From assembly GCA_917880885.1 (NCBI GenBank), contig OU862907.1, forward strand, positions 72,845,072 to 72,909,071: a DNA stretch of 64,000 nt, read 5' to 3'. Origin of the DNA: Limnephilus marmoratus. Taxonomy: Eukaryota; Arthropoda; Insecta; Trichoptera; Limnephilidae. The notes beneath the pieces are model-generated. The model saw only the letters and a list, made by a program, of their open reading frames with translations. It was not told the DNA's origin and did not search any database. Shown here in pieces: positions 1-10,763 of this stretch. A program made the position numbers and the translations under genes. Numbering within the stretch: the stretch's first letter is position 1; every line of letters begins with the position of its first letter.

Positions 1-344
1 TAGATTTGCCAAAGAATTTATATATAAAAATGCAAAAATAAGTCCTTTTAAATACATGTAGGATTACAAAAGATTTTTTAAATATTTATATTGAGGGATC
101 GTACTATTTTGTATTAATCATACTTAAATAGTGCAATTGCATAACGTGGATTGACTAGATGATCATTTGTGGAAAAATTTGGAAAGGGTTAAGTTTTTCC
201 CGTAGGAAAGATTTAAACCGGACAAAAAATCTGAAGCGCTAAATGATTAAATTAATAATTCTATTATCTATCAGTACACAATATATAATATATAATGATT
301 AAATTAATAGTTAAAAAATAAAATTAATTAAAAATAAAATCAAA
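1..344. other. AT-rich intergenic sequence
   Basis: No open frame, repeat structure or RNA signal is recognised. It directly abuts the 3' end of the LINE relic that follows, so part of it may be that element's 3' flank. Confidence 0.4.
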
Positions 345-1500
345 CATTATTCATTAAAGTAATTATAAAGATTTCGTTTTATAACTAATACGGAATCTTT
401 AAACACGTCTACAATATTCCCTAATGTATTGCCAAAATGATGTAATCTATTTATAGGTGTATGAGCCTCATAGTTTGATATTAAATTTTCACAGAAGAAG
501 GTAGCATATTGCCTCGTATTTCTGGTCGGTACGTAAAATTTTATTTTGGCTAGAATTTCAGGGTTGTCAATGAAATTATTAATGATTTTAGATAAATGAA
601 ACAATTTAACTTTGTTTGAACCACTTATATATTTGAGTAAATCGGACAGGTTTCAGAACGACCGTTCCTTCTTCGGGGCAAGCGTATAGTAACATTTAAT
701 AATACACGGATTTATAGCTACATTCAAAATTATTAATGATTTTATTTAATAGTTCAAGGTCAGAGATGATCCGCCTATCTGACAGTGTAATTAAGTTGAG
801 TTGTTTCATTAAAAGGAAAAAGTTAATATTTTGAATTGGAATACTCAGCTTTAAGTTATAAATCTTATAAATTTGTGGTGTACCCTTTCTATACTGTCGG
901 AATGAGTTTTATACAATGGGAACCAAATAGGCGAATTTTACTCTACCTGGCTTCTTATTAAAGAAGTGCACAATTTTTTCAAACATTCTAGTGACTTAAA
1001 ATCACTTGATGTTCTCCACATAAAATAAAATAAATAAAAAAATTATAGCTCTATATGTTATTTCATTAACATGCAGAGTAAATCCTCAGTCCCTGATCTG
1101 AGCGACTGGTGTCAATATTGCGTCATTTAAAGAGTATTCATAAGTTACATGACTTTGGATTTTATGAAAATAAATAACTTGGCACTTTTGAATATTAAGA
1201 AATAGCGAGATGACACACCAATGAAACAATTTATTTAAATTAGATTGTAAAATATGGCAATCCTCTATATACTACGTATCTTTCTATAAATGTTTAAATC
1301 ATCAGCGAAGAGTAAAATTTGTACATCTTTAAATATACAAACAATGTCATCAATAAAAAATAAAAAAAGAATTGGTTCGAGGTGAGATCCTTGGAGAACC
1401 CCACTAGTGGCTTCGAAAATAAGAGACTCTACGGAATTTATTTTAACAAAAAGCTTTCTTTTACTAAAATAACTGTTCTGAGGAGCAATTCTGTTTCTTT
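345..1500 (-). pseudogene. LINE-beta relic: reverse transcriptase C-terminal part (jockey/CR1-like)
   Basis: This is a decayed non-LTR retrotransposon fragment. On the minus strand about 1440-1370 reads EATSGVLQGSHLEPILFF, the RT box before the catalytic motif, and about 1290 reads LLFADDLNIYRK, containing the FADD catalytic motif. The open stretch 604-347 (85 aa) matches the C-terminal tail of the two other LINE-beta copies here (28028-28337 and 51850-52206), sharing the pattern INRLHHFGN / IQRFHTMGN near the end. Frameshifts and stops separate these blocks, so it is not functional. The 5' end is lost. An orphan zinc-finger-gene 5' block lies just upstream, so this LINE may have helped erase a gene here. 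Confidence 0.75.
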
Positions 1501-1899
1501 TGTGGGTACGGAAAAGATTCCAAACGGAATCGGCTGTAAAATTTGTTATTACAAAATAGTTTCGTAGTTTCGGTAAACTGAATTATTTTATTAAGAATTT
1601 AGTTGGAACTTATTTAAATTTATTTAGAATGGAACAAAGCTTTGCAAATGTCAAAACCTCGATATAAAACTTAAAACGAACATTAAAGGAATAAATAATA
1701 AGGTATACTTGCAGTTATTCATTTTTTTAAACACACTAAACTAAAATATGCGACGGCTGACATTTGACATCGGCCGATGTCACCCATAGAAAAAGCAATT
1801 GATAGTCATAGAAATTAAATTGGATTTGATTTTCAAATTTCAATTCAAATTCGATAGTCGATTCCGTAAGGAATCATTTCCTTAATAAGAAAAGATACA
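1501..1899. other. AT-rich sequence without a recognised gene
   Basis: The only structure noticed is a 16-bp perfect palindrome, GACATCGGCCGATGTC, near 1767-1785. The LINE-beta relic may extend slightly into the left part. No zinc-finger exon is detected, although the block to the right normally precedes one. Confidence 0.4.
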
Positions 1900-2425
1900 G
1901 ATTAGCTCCTTAGAGCTTGTTCATTACGCTTAACAATAAGTAAACGCAAGACAAAAAACATGATGTAATTATGGAATTAACTAACTGTAATAAGTTAACA
2001 TTTTCAACTCAGAGTAAAGATTTTATAAACTAATTAATCTCTTGGTCGGCATTTGTAGCAGCGGCCGTAAATCGACAATGTACAAACTTATGTACTCTCG
2101 TCTGTTGCACGTTTACCTGGTTGGTGTTGGGTAGCTCAATATATTATAGCGCGAATGTTGTACAACTACATACATTCTTATAATAAATATGCACCAATTA
2201 AGGGGGTAAGTTCTCTCTAAGTCAATATAACGTAAAAATACTTACGTACAAGGCGAAGCGTAGTGGTCAATACCAAAGTATTGATGAAACGTCACAAGGA
2301 AAGTGCAATAATTTGATTAACTTCGGAATAAAAATGAAATGGTCACTGAAGATACTCAAACCTGTAAAGTTGGAACGCAAGTATTGTGTACAATACAATA
2401 TTACTTTAGAAAAGTTGGGCGCGAA
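1900..2425 (-). promoter_or_regulatory. Orphan copy of the zinc-finger-gene 5' block
   Basis: The segment aligns by eye with the region upstream of gene D (about 62350-63000, same orientation). Shared landmarks in order are AAATGCAAGACA-like text, ATCTCTTGGTC, a GCGG(C/T)CGTAAAT stretch, TTGGGTAGCTCAATA, and TACAAGGCGAAGCG, then an AACGTCA segment. In genes A, C and D this block lies 0.05-1 kb upstream of exon 1. Here no exon follows on the minus strand, so it is probably the remnant of a deleted family member. Whether it is a promoter or transcribed 5' UTR cannot be told from sequence. Confidence 0.6.
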
Positions 2426-2874
2426 TGACATCGAGCGCTGTTCAAGGACGCGAGACGCGATGTAAATGTCAGAAGGCGACAGAAGGTAGATGATATTTTC
2501 ATAGACAACGAACTTTCGAAGAAAATAATTGTTAGAGGTAGTTCCTACTTTTGTTAATTATAATAATATTTTGAATACTCGACAAAGGAATATAATACGA
2601 CGTAGCTTATCGGAATTTTCCGTTCATATTTTTTTAAGGCATGACCAAACCGGCGCGTTCAGTTTGCGTCCGCGGTGGCGGTTGCGTGGCGGTGGCGATC
2701 AGTTGTTGTGTACGAACTTGTATCGACGTATTCAAACCGCGGCGGCCGCGGCCAGATCGCGGCGTCCTGTGCAGCGTCTGCACGCGGCGGTGGCGATCAG
2801 ATCGCGCATGTTGCGTTCGGACGCTGCACGCAGCTATTATCTATGTGTAAAAACTGTGTTGTTAAATATAAAGT

Positions 2875-3010
2875 ATGGGGGAAACGGAACAAATTTTAAA
2901 TGAGGTTCACAAATACACATTGCTGTATGATATGTCTCATTTTGATTATAAGAATAATAGAAAAAAGGACCTGGTTTGGGACGAAATAGGATGGAGACTC
3001 GGAATAAGTG
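2875..3010 (+). pseudogene. First exon of a MADF-like (Myb/SANT-like) protein inside the transposon
   Basis: The frame opens with MGETEQILNEVHKYTLLYD and continues with a DYKN...KKDLVWDEIGWRLGIS stretch. This is the typical start of a MADF domain: hydrophobic helix, YPLLYD-like motif, conserved Trp and I..LGIS. MADF proteins are DNA-binding partners encoded by many PIF/Harbinger elements. A plausible splice donor (AGTG|GTAGGT) follows at 3010/3011. The rest of the gene is gone: a SINE begins about 20 bp into the would-be intron, and no second exon was found before the right terminal repeat. Confidence 0.6.
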
Positions 3011-3026
3011 GTAGGTTCCTATGTTT

Positions 3027-3472
3027 ATTTTTTTTTTTATTTTTTTTTTTTTTTTTTACAGTGAATACCGCACAAGAATCTCAACTGCTCCCGTCTGGAG
3101 CCAGTGAGACTATGGCATCCCCAATTGGGGTATGTTGTGAGGCTGAAGGTAGTGGGGAGGGGAAGGAGGTGGGGAAGAGGAAGGTTGGGAAGTACCTGGC
3201 TATTCAGATCTGGTCACCAAACACGGCTAAAGCCATTTTTAAGCAACATTTCAATTCTGAATGGTGGTCTTACACCAGGGCGATACTGATAGTATCTTCC
3301 ACTCTGGAACATGCCGCAAATATACTATATATTATTTTAAATTAATTAATTGTGAAATAACACAAATTAATCAAATAAAATTTATTTGCGCATGCCGGGT
3401 TCGAACCCGCGACCTCCGGACTGTGAGTCAAGAGTCTTACCCACTGGGCTACGGAGGTCGTGATCGCTAGTT
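3027..3472 (-). mobile_element. tRNA-derived SINE, full-length copy 1
   Basis: On the minus strand the head (3470-3395) contains an A-box-like TAGCCCAGTGGG and a B box GGGTTCGAACCCG with tRNA-like spacing. A ~300-bp body follows and ends in a poly(A) (poly(T) at 3028-3058 on plus). The same unit, near full length, lies in plus orientation at 22745-23180. It is nested in the PIF/Harbinger-like element. Confidence 0.8.
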
Positions 3473-3616
3473 TGGTGTGAACGATTTCTGCACGCATATA
3501 GGACGCCACCGTGCACGCTACCGCGGACGCAAAATGAACGTGCCGGTTTGGTCATGCCTTTAAAGAAATAACAATCGATAACGTTTCTCATTACACTCAC
3601 GAACAATGATGTTGTG

Positions 3617-3775
3617 ATTATTTGGATTATGTTGTGAGTCCGAAGATAGTTGGGAGTGGAAGGAGATGGGGGAGAGGAAGGTGGGGAAGTACCTGGCTAT
3701 TCAGATCTGGTCACCAAACACAGCTAACGCTATTTCAAGCAACGCTTCAATTCTTAAAGGTAGTCTTACACCATG
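3617..3775 (-). repeat. Partial copy of the tRNA-derived SINE body
   Basis: It matches the body of the SINE at 3027-3472 (GTTGTGAG, TACCTGGCTATTCAGATCTGG, GGTCTTACACCA segments). It lacks both the tRNA head and the poly(A) tail. Confidence 0.65.
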
Positions 3776-3869
3776 AGATGAAGTGATCTGTTATTTTTGT
3801 GCCAAAGGGTAAATATCGCCGATCTAGGGGCGTGGCCTCCTGATTTTCCTCCTTCCCCACCACAGAGGG

Positions 3870-4640
3870 CCAGTTCCCGTTCGTCTCTTGCGCATTGTCG
3901 GGCTGCTACGTAGTATGCAGTAATCTTTCGGATGAATTGCGCCCGATTGTGTACGTAATGTTGGTTTATTTATTCAGAAGGTACTCATTCCAGTCTGAAG
4001 CCTGTTTATTGGTTTTTTTGTTTTTGACCAGTCACAATGTTATTTTATGTTATAATGTTATACTACCTACCTATTTTATAATAAATGTTAACTCACAAAG
4101 TCATGAAACTTTTCGTTATAAGTATCTTTGCAGTTTTTATTGACGTAATGTGATTTTTATATATGTAGGTAACTTTATTCTTTCTTATTTGCTTTTATAT
4201 TTCTGATACATGACTTTTGGAACCCAAATACAATTAAATTGGGTGAAAAATCTATTTGATCTGTTTTTCTGTGATTTAATCTCATAGATGAATTGCGCCC
4301 GATCGTGTTAGGATTTGCATTGCTCCTGACGGTAGGTTAACAATTCGAAGGCCTATCCAGTTTCTATCCCAGCTAGCTTTAGAGATTGCTAACAAAACAC
4401 CACCACGTATTGATTTAGAACTAGCATTCTTGTTTCTATCCAATTTGTAAATATTGTGAATTGGGAGCCCCAGTTCCGCTACATTACTTAGAGTCAAGCC
4501 AACTTCCTGTTAGAACGAGGACATCTGCTTGAAGACTTGGTGCGTTTTTAGAATAACATAGTTTTATACGTATCCCGCATACATTTTGATTAAAACTTCG
4601 TGCGAGGCTCTCAGTGAAATTGAGGACAGGAAAACAAGAT
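3870..4640 (-). pseudogene. LINE endonuclease-domain relic interrupted by an insertion
   Basis: On the minus strand, 4630-4500 reads like the start of an exonuclease-endonuclease-phosphatase domain, with ADVLVLTGSWLDS (normally LTETWL). The frame 4497-4282 continues with HNIYKLDRNKNASSKS and RGGVLLAI, the usual next block of jockey/CR1-type endonucleases. At 4286 the match breaks and resumes to the left of 3947 (AIHPKDYCILRSS). Several stops show it is dead. The intervening 339 bp (3948-4286) is flanked by a 17-bp direct duplication. Confidence 0.6.
3931..4303. mobile_element. 339-bp insertion flanked by a 17-bp target duplication
   Basis: GATGAATTGCGCCCGAT occurs at 3931-3947 and again at 4287-4303, with 339 bp between. 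The surrounding LINE endonuclease relic reads through if one copy plus the insert is removed. A 17-bp duplication fits L1-endonuclease-type (LINE/SINE) insertion. The insert is AT-rich and has no recognised tRNA head or ORF. Confidence 0.5.
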
Positions 4641-4689
4641 TTAAAAAAATAATCTTGTTAAATGTTGTTTTTAAATAAGGTCACCACGT

Positions 4690-4929
4690 TCATCAATAAT
4701 ATTAAACCATGCAGATTCGGAGACAAGCGTAGTGAAAAAACTAGCCCCGTCATCAATAATATTAAACCATGCAGATTCGGAGCCAAGCGTAGTGAAAAAA
4801 CTAGCCCCGTCATCAATAATATTAAACCATGCAGATTCGGAGCCAAGCGTAGTGAAAAAACTAGCCCCGTCATCAATAATATTAAACCATGCAGATTCGG
4901 AGCCAAGCGTAGTGAAAAAACTAGCCCCG
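4690..4929 (+). repeat. 60-bp tandem repeat, four copies
   Basis: Four head-to-tail 60-bp units start CATCAATAATATTAAACC and end ACTAGCCCCGT, at 4690, 4750, 4810 and 4870. Copies are identical except for one base (GACAAG versus GCCAAG) in the first. The unit length is a multiple of three, so several frames stay open across it on both strands. These open frames are a repeat artefact, not evidence of a gene. Confidence 0.95.
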
Positions 4930-4989
4930 TTAGAAGTAGTTTGCAGAACCGTCACAGGCATTACTTATAAATACGTTTTCTTCATATAA

Positions 4990-5639
4990 AATTCACATTG
5001 TGAGTACTAAAACAACAATCAATGGAATTGGACAGGTGCTTCTGACTTAAGATTATTTTTTTTAATAGGGTGAGTTGGGGTAATTCCGTGTGCTTTTTTG
5101 ATGAGATGAATTTTTTTGATCATTGGTCCACTTTGGAATTTTTTTATGAAGAATTCGTGGTATTCCCGCAAAGTTTTTAATTTTATTATGTTACCTTTAG
5201 CTCTTAACTATGTGAGTAAATTTTTATTTATCGAGTTATCCACAGTAAAACACCCAAAAATTGCCAATCAAAACTTCCTGTAAATTATTTTTCGACATGG
5301 GGTAATATCCGGATTTTTTGGGGCAAGACCGGCATTCATTCTAAAATTGCAATTAAGCATATTAGACGTAAGATTTGCTAATAACGACACTTCATCTTAC
5401 CTTTTGTTGCCAAATTAGCATGTGTAACATTTTAATTGTTTACCTATACAACAAAAACAGGCCATTTATAATTTTGGTATACCGGTCTTCCCCCTTGCGG
5501 GGTAAGATCGGCAAAGTGTTCTCAAAATGTTTTGGAAACAAGATCTGAAAAAACATATTTTTTAAATCCCACTTAGTGGAAAATTATAAATCACTCCAAC
5601 AAAAAATATATATATAATTTCGTTAATCTGAATTTGACA
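4990..5639. other. Unassigned AT-rich sequence
   Basis: No gene is recognised. A loose phrase recurs: GGGGTAA(T/G)ATCCGG at about 5300, GGCAAGACCGGCA at about 5322 and GGTAAGATCGGCA at about 5500. This may be the edge of the degenerate array that follows or a decayed element. Confidence 0.3.
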
Positions 5640-6740
5640 GACAGTGGTGGTAAAACGCCGTAAAATGTCGATTTACGCGGTTAACATCGTCCTAATTTGT
5701 ATTTTTATCTTCTAAATCTGAATTGGTTAACATTGGAATGTCGTATTTTTACGAATTTTCTTCGAAATATTAATTTAATGGGACGGTTACGGTAAAAATT
5801 GGCTGCGAAATTTCAATTTACAACGAAATTTATAATATTTTTATAAATTTACTTTGAATATTCGAATTTTGAAGGGCTTGCGCCGTGGCGGTAATTAGCC
5901 GCCAAAATTTGATTTAGGCGGAAATTAACGTAATTTTTACGAATTTACTTCGAATATTTGAATTAGAGTGACCGGCTGCGATAGAAATCGGCCGCGAAAT
6001 TTCGATTTACGCAGAAATATATCGAATTTGATGAATTTATTTCCAATAGGTAGGTATCATCTCAATATAGAGGGCCGGCTGCAATGGAATTCGTTCGCGA
6101 AATATCGATTTACGCAAAATATATGGTATTTTCACGAATTTACTTCAAATATCTAAATTTGAAGAGCCGGCCGCGGCGATAATTAGCCGCAAAAATTTAC
6201 GCGGAAATTATGCGGTTTTCTTAGGTAATTATTTTGAATGGGTATCTGAATTTAGAGGGTTGCCTGCGACGGGTTTCGGCCGCTAAATTTCGTTTATTCC
6301 GGAACTTACCTACGGTATTTTTGTGAATTTATTTCGAATAGGTATATGAATTTAGAGTGCCTGCCGCGACGGGATTTGGTCGCGAAATTTCGATTTACGC
6401 GAAATATATCATATTTTTACGAATTTACTTCAAGTATCTGAATTCAAAGGGCCGGCTGCGTTGGAAATAGGCTGGGAAAATTCGTTTTAAGCGGTAATAT
6501 TTCTCATTTTTATAAGTTTAAAAGGACCGCCACGACGTTTTCCGGTCGCAAAATTTGATTTACTCGGAAAATATCGTGTCTTTATGAATTTACTTCGAAT
6601 GTGGGGCCGATCGCAGCGCTTAAAAATTCAATTTACAAGGGAATAAGTCATATTATTACTCGATTTTCGGCAATTTTTTCTTCATGAAATTTCGAATTAC
6701 GCGGGAAAATGTTAATTTCAAAATTTATTTTTAATGTCCA
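5640..6740 (+). repeat. Highly diverged ~95-bp tandem array
   Basis: About ten irregular units share the order GCCGGCTGCG..., a (G/T)GCCGC(G/A)AAATTTCGATTTACGC segment, an AATAT...TTTTTACGAATTTACTTCGAATA segment, and TGAATTTAGAG. The GC-rich anchor recurs near 5887, 5977, 6078, 6170, 6266, 6362, 6457 and 6530, giving spacings of 90-101 bp and a shorter last unit. It is non-coding. It resembles an old satellite or mini-array; no function is inferred. Confidence 0.75.
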
Positions 6741-6763
6741 GTGGAATTAATGGGGTTCTACTG

Positions 6764-6766
<3 letters not shown>

Positions 6767-6822
<56 letters not shown>
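6767..6822. repeat. (TA)n microsatellite
   Basis: Nearly pure TA dinucleotides run for more than 50 bp, between the ~95-bp array and a LINE fragment. Confidence 0.95.
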
Positions 6823-6944
6823 TTTATTGCTGCTTTGTCCTGTTTTTTTTCTTTTCTTAAATATTCTAGTTTACATTCAGTTACTTTTATGTTTCTAAAT
6901 ACCTATCTGTGAACATTAATAATTGGTCTGTTTTTTGTTATCTT

Positions 6945-8320
6945 CTTATAGCGATAAAGAAATATCAGACTTTGGAATCCCGCAAGGTACAGTAATCGGA
7001 CCAATCCTCTTTACCATATATGTTAATGACATTTTTTTTCAACCACTACATGGCCAAATTACTTCATATGCCGATGATACGGTACTAATAATTAGCGATA
7101 AAACTTGGGAAAAAGTAACATTTAAAGCCACCGAAGACATAAATATTTTAAAGAATTTCTTCGACGTAAATTTACTATCACTAAATGGTGATAAAACATT
7201 TGTAATTCCATTTGCAATACACAAAAATGATACCCCTAAAAACATTGATATCATCATCCATGATAATTCTACAACACATAGTAAAAATTATTGTATCCAA
7301 AACTGCACAATATTAAAAACAACAAACACAATCAAATATTTAGGAGTTATTATCGATAAAAATTTAAAATGGAAGGAACAAATTTGTCAAGTTGTAAAAA
7401 AAATTAGAAAATTGATTTATATATTTTTAAGAATCAGAAATTTTTTATCTGTAAAAAATTAATATCTAATATATTACGCTTTGGTTCAATCAACTTTACA
7501 ATATGCTATCATTAGCTGGGGATCCGCATACAAAACTAATCTTTCCCCAATTGAAGTTGTGCAGAGGCTAATTATTAAAATAATATTAAAAAAACCCTCT
7601 GACTACCCAACGGATAAATTATTTAAGGAATTCCAAGTACCTTCTTTCAAAGATCTGTACAATAGAAATGCATCGATTCAAATTATAAAAGAAAAAGAGA
7701 AGTATCAATTTATAATTGAAAATCGTACTAGACATAAATATATTTTTTCATGCCCAAAATAAAACACTTCCTTCGCACAAAATTATTATACTTATCAAGG
7801 AAGACTTATTTTCAACCGATTACCGGATGAAATTAGAAAAATTAATGATAAAATCCACTTAATAAACTCTGTTAAAAAATATTTTAAAGAAAATCTCAAA
7901 AAAAAAGTTTCCGACTAATCTAATCTCAAGAACAACTTATAACTCAGTTTCCAAGGGATACCCCATTCTTCAAATAAGGTAAATTTTGTTTTGTTTTTAA
8001 CAACTAATTACAATAACTCAAGATACATTATCCTAATAGTAAAATTGTTTATTAGTAGATAAATATTTTTAATTACATATCACCGAACTTACAACTTATT
8101 GTTTTTTACATTCACATTGTAATTTAAGAACTCATAACATAATATAGCATTAAAAAATGTACACTACTCTTCCAGACACAAGCTAATGCTTCTATGGAAG
8201 GGTGGTATTAACATTAGAACATGAACATGTACGCAAATTATTACATTATCTAAATGTACATTATTTTTTATATGCTAAAATAAAATAAAAATATATATAA
8301 AAAAAAAAAAAAAATAATAA
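6945..8320 (+). pseudogene. LINE-alpha, 5'-truncated copy (RT palm to 3' tail)
   Basis: The frame beginning near 6950 reads ISDFGIPQGTVIGPILFTIY and then TSYADDTVLI, the RT box and YADD catalytic motif, followed by IKYLGVIIDKNLKWKEQ. It is frameshifted near 7462 and continues at 7481-7762 with YAIISWGSAYKTN and a C-terminal tail. The 3' UTR includes a CTTCCAGACACAAGC...TATGGAAGGG phrase (about 8170-8205) also seen at the 3' end of the longer copy at 54577-59290, and it ends in an A-rich tail at 8290-8325. The upstream two thirds of the element is missing. It is non-functional. Confidence 0.85.
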
Positions 8321-8459
8321 TAATAATGTAGATACATATAAATTTAATAATTTACATATATCCTAATGGAAATATGTACAAGAATAAAATAGCTGCGTGA
8401 ATACGTAATACGCATATTCGATGAATTCAAAGCTTCTGCATTTAAAAACTTATTTGTGA

Positions 8460-8705
8460 AAACTGAATTAAATTTTTTCTCCACTGTGAGACGGCTTGTG
8501 GACTTTTAAATGTTGCATTTGAGAACATGAATAGTTGTAGTCGGAACATAAAAAAGGTTTTCTCGACAGTGAATCAGCATGTGGATTTTAAATTGTGAAT
8601 TTCAAGAACATGAAAAGGGTTTTTCTCCACTGTTACACGGCTTGTGGACTTTTAAATTTTCCTTTTGAGAAAATGAATCTTTGCAGTCGGAAAATGAAAA
8701 TATTT
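8460..8705 (-). pseudogene. Degenerate C2H2 zinc-finger fragment
   Basis: On the minus strand the block has recurring finger text: TGCA/TACTATTCATGTTCTC-like, CATGATCTG... and CACAGTGGAGAAAAA linkers at about 84-bp spacing. These are the hallmarks of the exon-3 arrays of genes A-D. Frames are broken throughout. No exon 1 or 2 is seen nearby, so it is an isolated relic of roughly three to four fingers. Confidence 0.65.
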
Positions 8706-9586
8706 AATGGTTAAATTTTTATCTAATATAACTCGCAAGTATTTCATAACTGTAATAATTTCCATAGTGTCATTAACAATTTTAATATGGTCCATGCACG
8801 TTCTTTTTGTTTTTGATGATTAAACTTAGATATTAGTATTTCAATAAAGGATTACTGAACAGTGTACCGTTATCAAGCATCTGTCGCCAGGTGAGAGGTG
8901 TTTTGTAAAAGTCAAGGTGGTTTATTGGTTCCTTAATAAAATTAAAATTATTACAAATTGATTAAAAGATTGTTACTTATATGAATGTCGTTCACTTTTA
9001 AGCGTAAGTAGGTGTTTAATTAATTTTGGCGTCTCGTTAAGTGACGGGTGACAGTTCAAGGTCGAAGTTTCACAAAAATTTGTGCGGAGTTGCCAGACGT
9101 AAAATAAGTCCCCGTTGTTCAACGGGAACATATTTATAATTAATAATTAATGATGCCACAAAGTAATTTTGCGAAGTTTGAAGAAGGAACTTATTTATAT
9201 TATACCCTAACGTTCGTTAGGGAAAATTGCGTTATTCCACTGGCAACATCTACAATAATCGTGTTGACGGCGCTGCTTATGGGTTTTTTCGTTTGTTGTT
9301 AAGGTTCTGCTTCGGAATAATAAAAGGGATTCGGATTATTGACGAGGGAAAAATTTCATAAAAATAATTCTAGTCATAGTCATAATTCTAGTTGGACAGG
9401 CAAAGCTTCCTAAATTGTAATTTGTACTTTCTTTTGTATCTATAATAAATGAATAAATAAATATCCCTATTTCTTCAAAGTTCTCCCGTTTTTTCCCAAT
9501 TTATCCCGATATTTAGACGAAAATTCTCCCGATTTTGAAGTTTTGGGTTTGGCAACACTGATTGTCTGTGGAAATGTCAGTTTGTA
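8706..9586. other. Unassigned intergenic sequence left of the inverted-repeat arm
   Basis: No gene is recognised. A ~50-bp piece at about 9145-9195 (AATGATGCCACAAAGTAATT...) matches part of the repeat at 17100-17150 and 53230-53275. The homology to the right arm starts at about 9587. Confidence 0.4.
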
Positions 9587-9589
9587 ACT

Positions 9590-10110
9590 TGTGACGTTTT
9601 TGTCTGCTTTTCTGAAGTAATATTGTAAAAACTGCTTAATATTTGTGTTAATTTATGTAATTTTCGGTTATTTCAATTACAGTAACATATTTTTCACGAA
9701 ACGTTCACATTCTTGCAATTCTGTTTTTCTCTTGACGTTTTTTCAATGTATTAGTTTTGACCGCCTCGCTTCGCCTTGTACGTAAGACGTTTATGTTGTA
9801 TTGAATAATTAAGGCCCAAGCTCTTTAATTAATCCATTTATTATAAGAATGCGATACATTTTAAAACGTTTGCGATACAATATTATATTGAGCTACCCAA
9901 CATCGGCCAGGTCAACAAGCGACAGACTAGAGTTTAACACAGGTGGACAATGTAGCGCTGTCCGAAATATTGGCTAAAGAAAGAGGTAGCGCAACACGGC
10001 ATACTGCCCCAAAATTAAATCATATTACTTTTGGTCGTTAAAATCTCACCTCATTTCCGAGAGTACATAAGTTTTTAGATTGTAAATTTACGACCGCTGT
10101 TACAAATGCT
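9590..10110 (+). promoter_or_regulatory. Conserved 5' block upstream of gene A
   Basis: It matches, inverted, 62490-63020 upstream of gene D, and more loosely 45710-45960 (gene C) and 1900-2425 (orphan). Landmarks are CTTCGCCTTGTACGTAAG at about 9768, TATTGAGCTACCCAACAT at about 9885 and TTACGACCGCTGTTACAAA at about 10087. Position and conservation suggest a promoter or 5' UTR; no TATA box or initiator can be assigned confidently. The stretch 10111-10763 is also shared with gene D and may be a 5' leader or intron. Confidence 0.5.
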
Positions 10111-10763
10111 GACCAAGAGATTAGTAAATTTATTAAATCCTTACCCTGAGCGGAAAACTTTAACATATTTCTATTAGTCAATTCCATTATTACATCATAT
10201 TTTATGTCTTGCATTTACTCATTATCAATAAGAGACATAATCAAGCTTAATATACTTTTTACCCTGAAATACAATAATAGCCAATGTTGGATATTTTTTT
10301 ATGTACCAGATCTCTTTTTTTAGCAATCAACTTTTATAATTTGTTTTAAACAGGTTGCGAATGGGATACTTTGTAGTTTTAACAAGCAGAGTGGGAATTG
10401 AGGACAAAAATATTTTTCCTTATAGCATTCTCAACTTTTCAATGCGATAATTGTATATCTTTGTCATATTACTGATAAAACTCGTGTTTGTCTGCTCTTC
10501 ACCTTATCATACTTTGGAAATCTTAGTTGTTTTTTTGTTGTATGAATACCGCACTTGTATATGCCAAAATTAATCAAAATCATCTGTGTTTCTGCATTGT
10601 GGTCCAGATCACCTCCATGACATGAGATATTTAATTCCAAATGAAAGAAATTTCTTAAAACTCTTAAATAATCACTCTAAAATTGGATTATTTATTTTTA
10701 GCTGGAACCAGTTACCATAATTATAAATTATAACATTTAAGCGGAACGCTATCACAGAAGGCC

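Larger units (their letters stand above)
2637..3560 (+). mobile_element. PIF/Harbinger-like DNA transposon relic with nested SINE
   Basis: Imperfect terminal inverted repeats start AGGCATGACCAAACCGGC and extend about 38 bp with a few mismatches. The left copy lies at about 2638-2680 and the right copy, inverted, at about 3520-3560. The flanks show TTA on both sides, the expected 3-bp target duplication for PIF/Harbinger. The interior carries a GC-rich stretch of GGCGGTGGCGATCAG-like subrepeats (2660-2840) and the first exon of a MADF-like protein, then a SINE. No DDE transposase remains, so it is non-autonomous. Superfamily assignment rests on TSD plus MADF and is an inference. Confidence 0.65.

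Noticed and set aside
2529..2903. GC-rich open frames (124, 69 and 74 aa) read as Arg/Ala-rich proteins
   Set aside because: They arise from GGCGGTGGCGATCAG-like subrepeats inside transposon termini and overlap in three frames with no conserved pattern.
2875..3345. A single 156-aa protein running from the MADF exon through the SINE
   Set aside because: Residues after the splice donor at 3010 are SINE sequence with a poly(T) tract translated as a Phe run; the frame is accidental.
4690..4929. CRISPR array
   Set aside because: The 60-bp units are contiguous with no unique spacers, and the genome is eukaryotic.
4658..4989. Four overlapping repetitive open frames on both strands
   Set aside because: They exist only because the 60-bp repeat unit is a multiple of three; there is no start context, domain or conservation.
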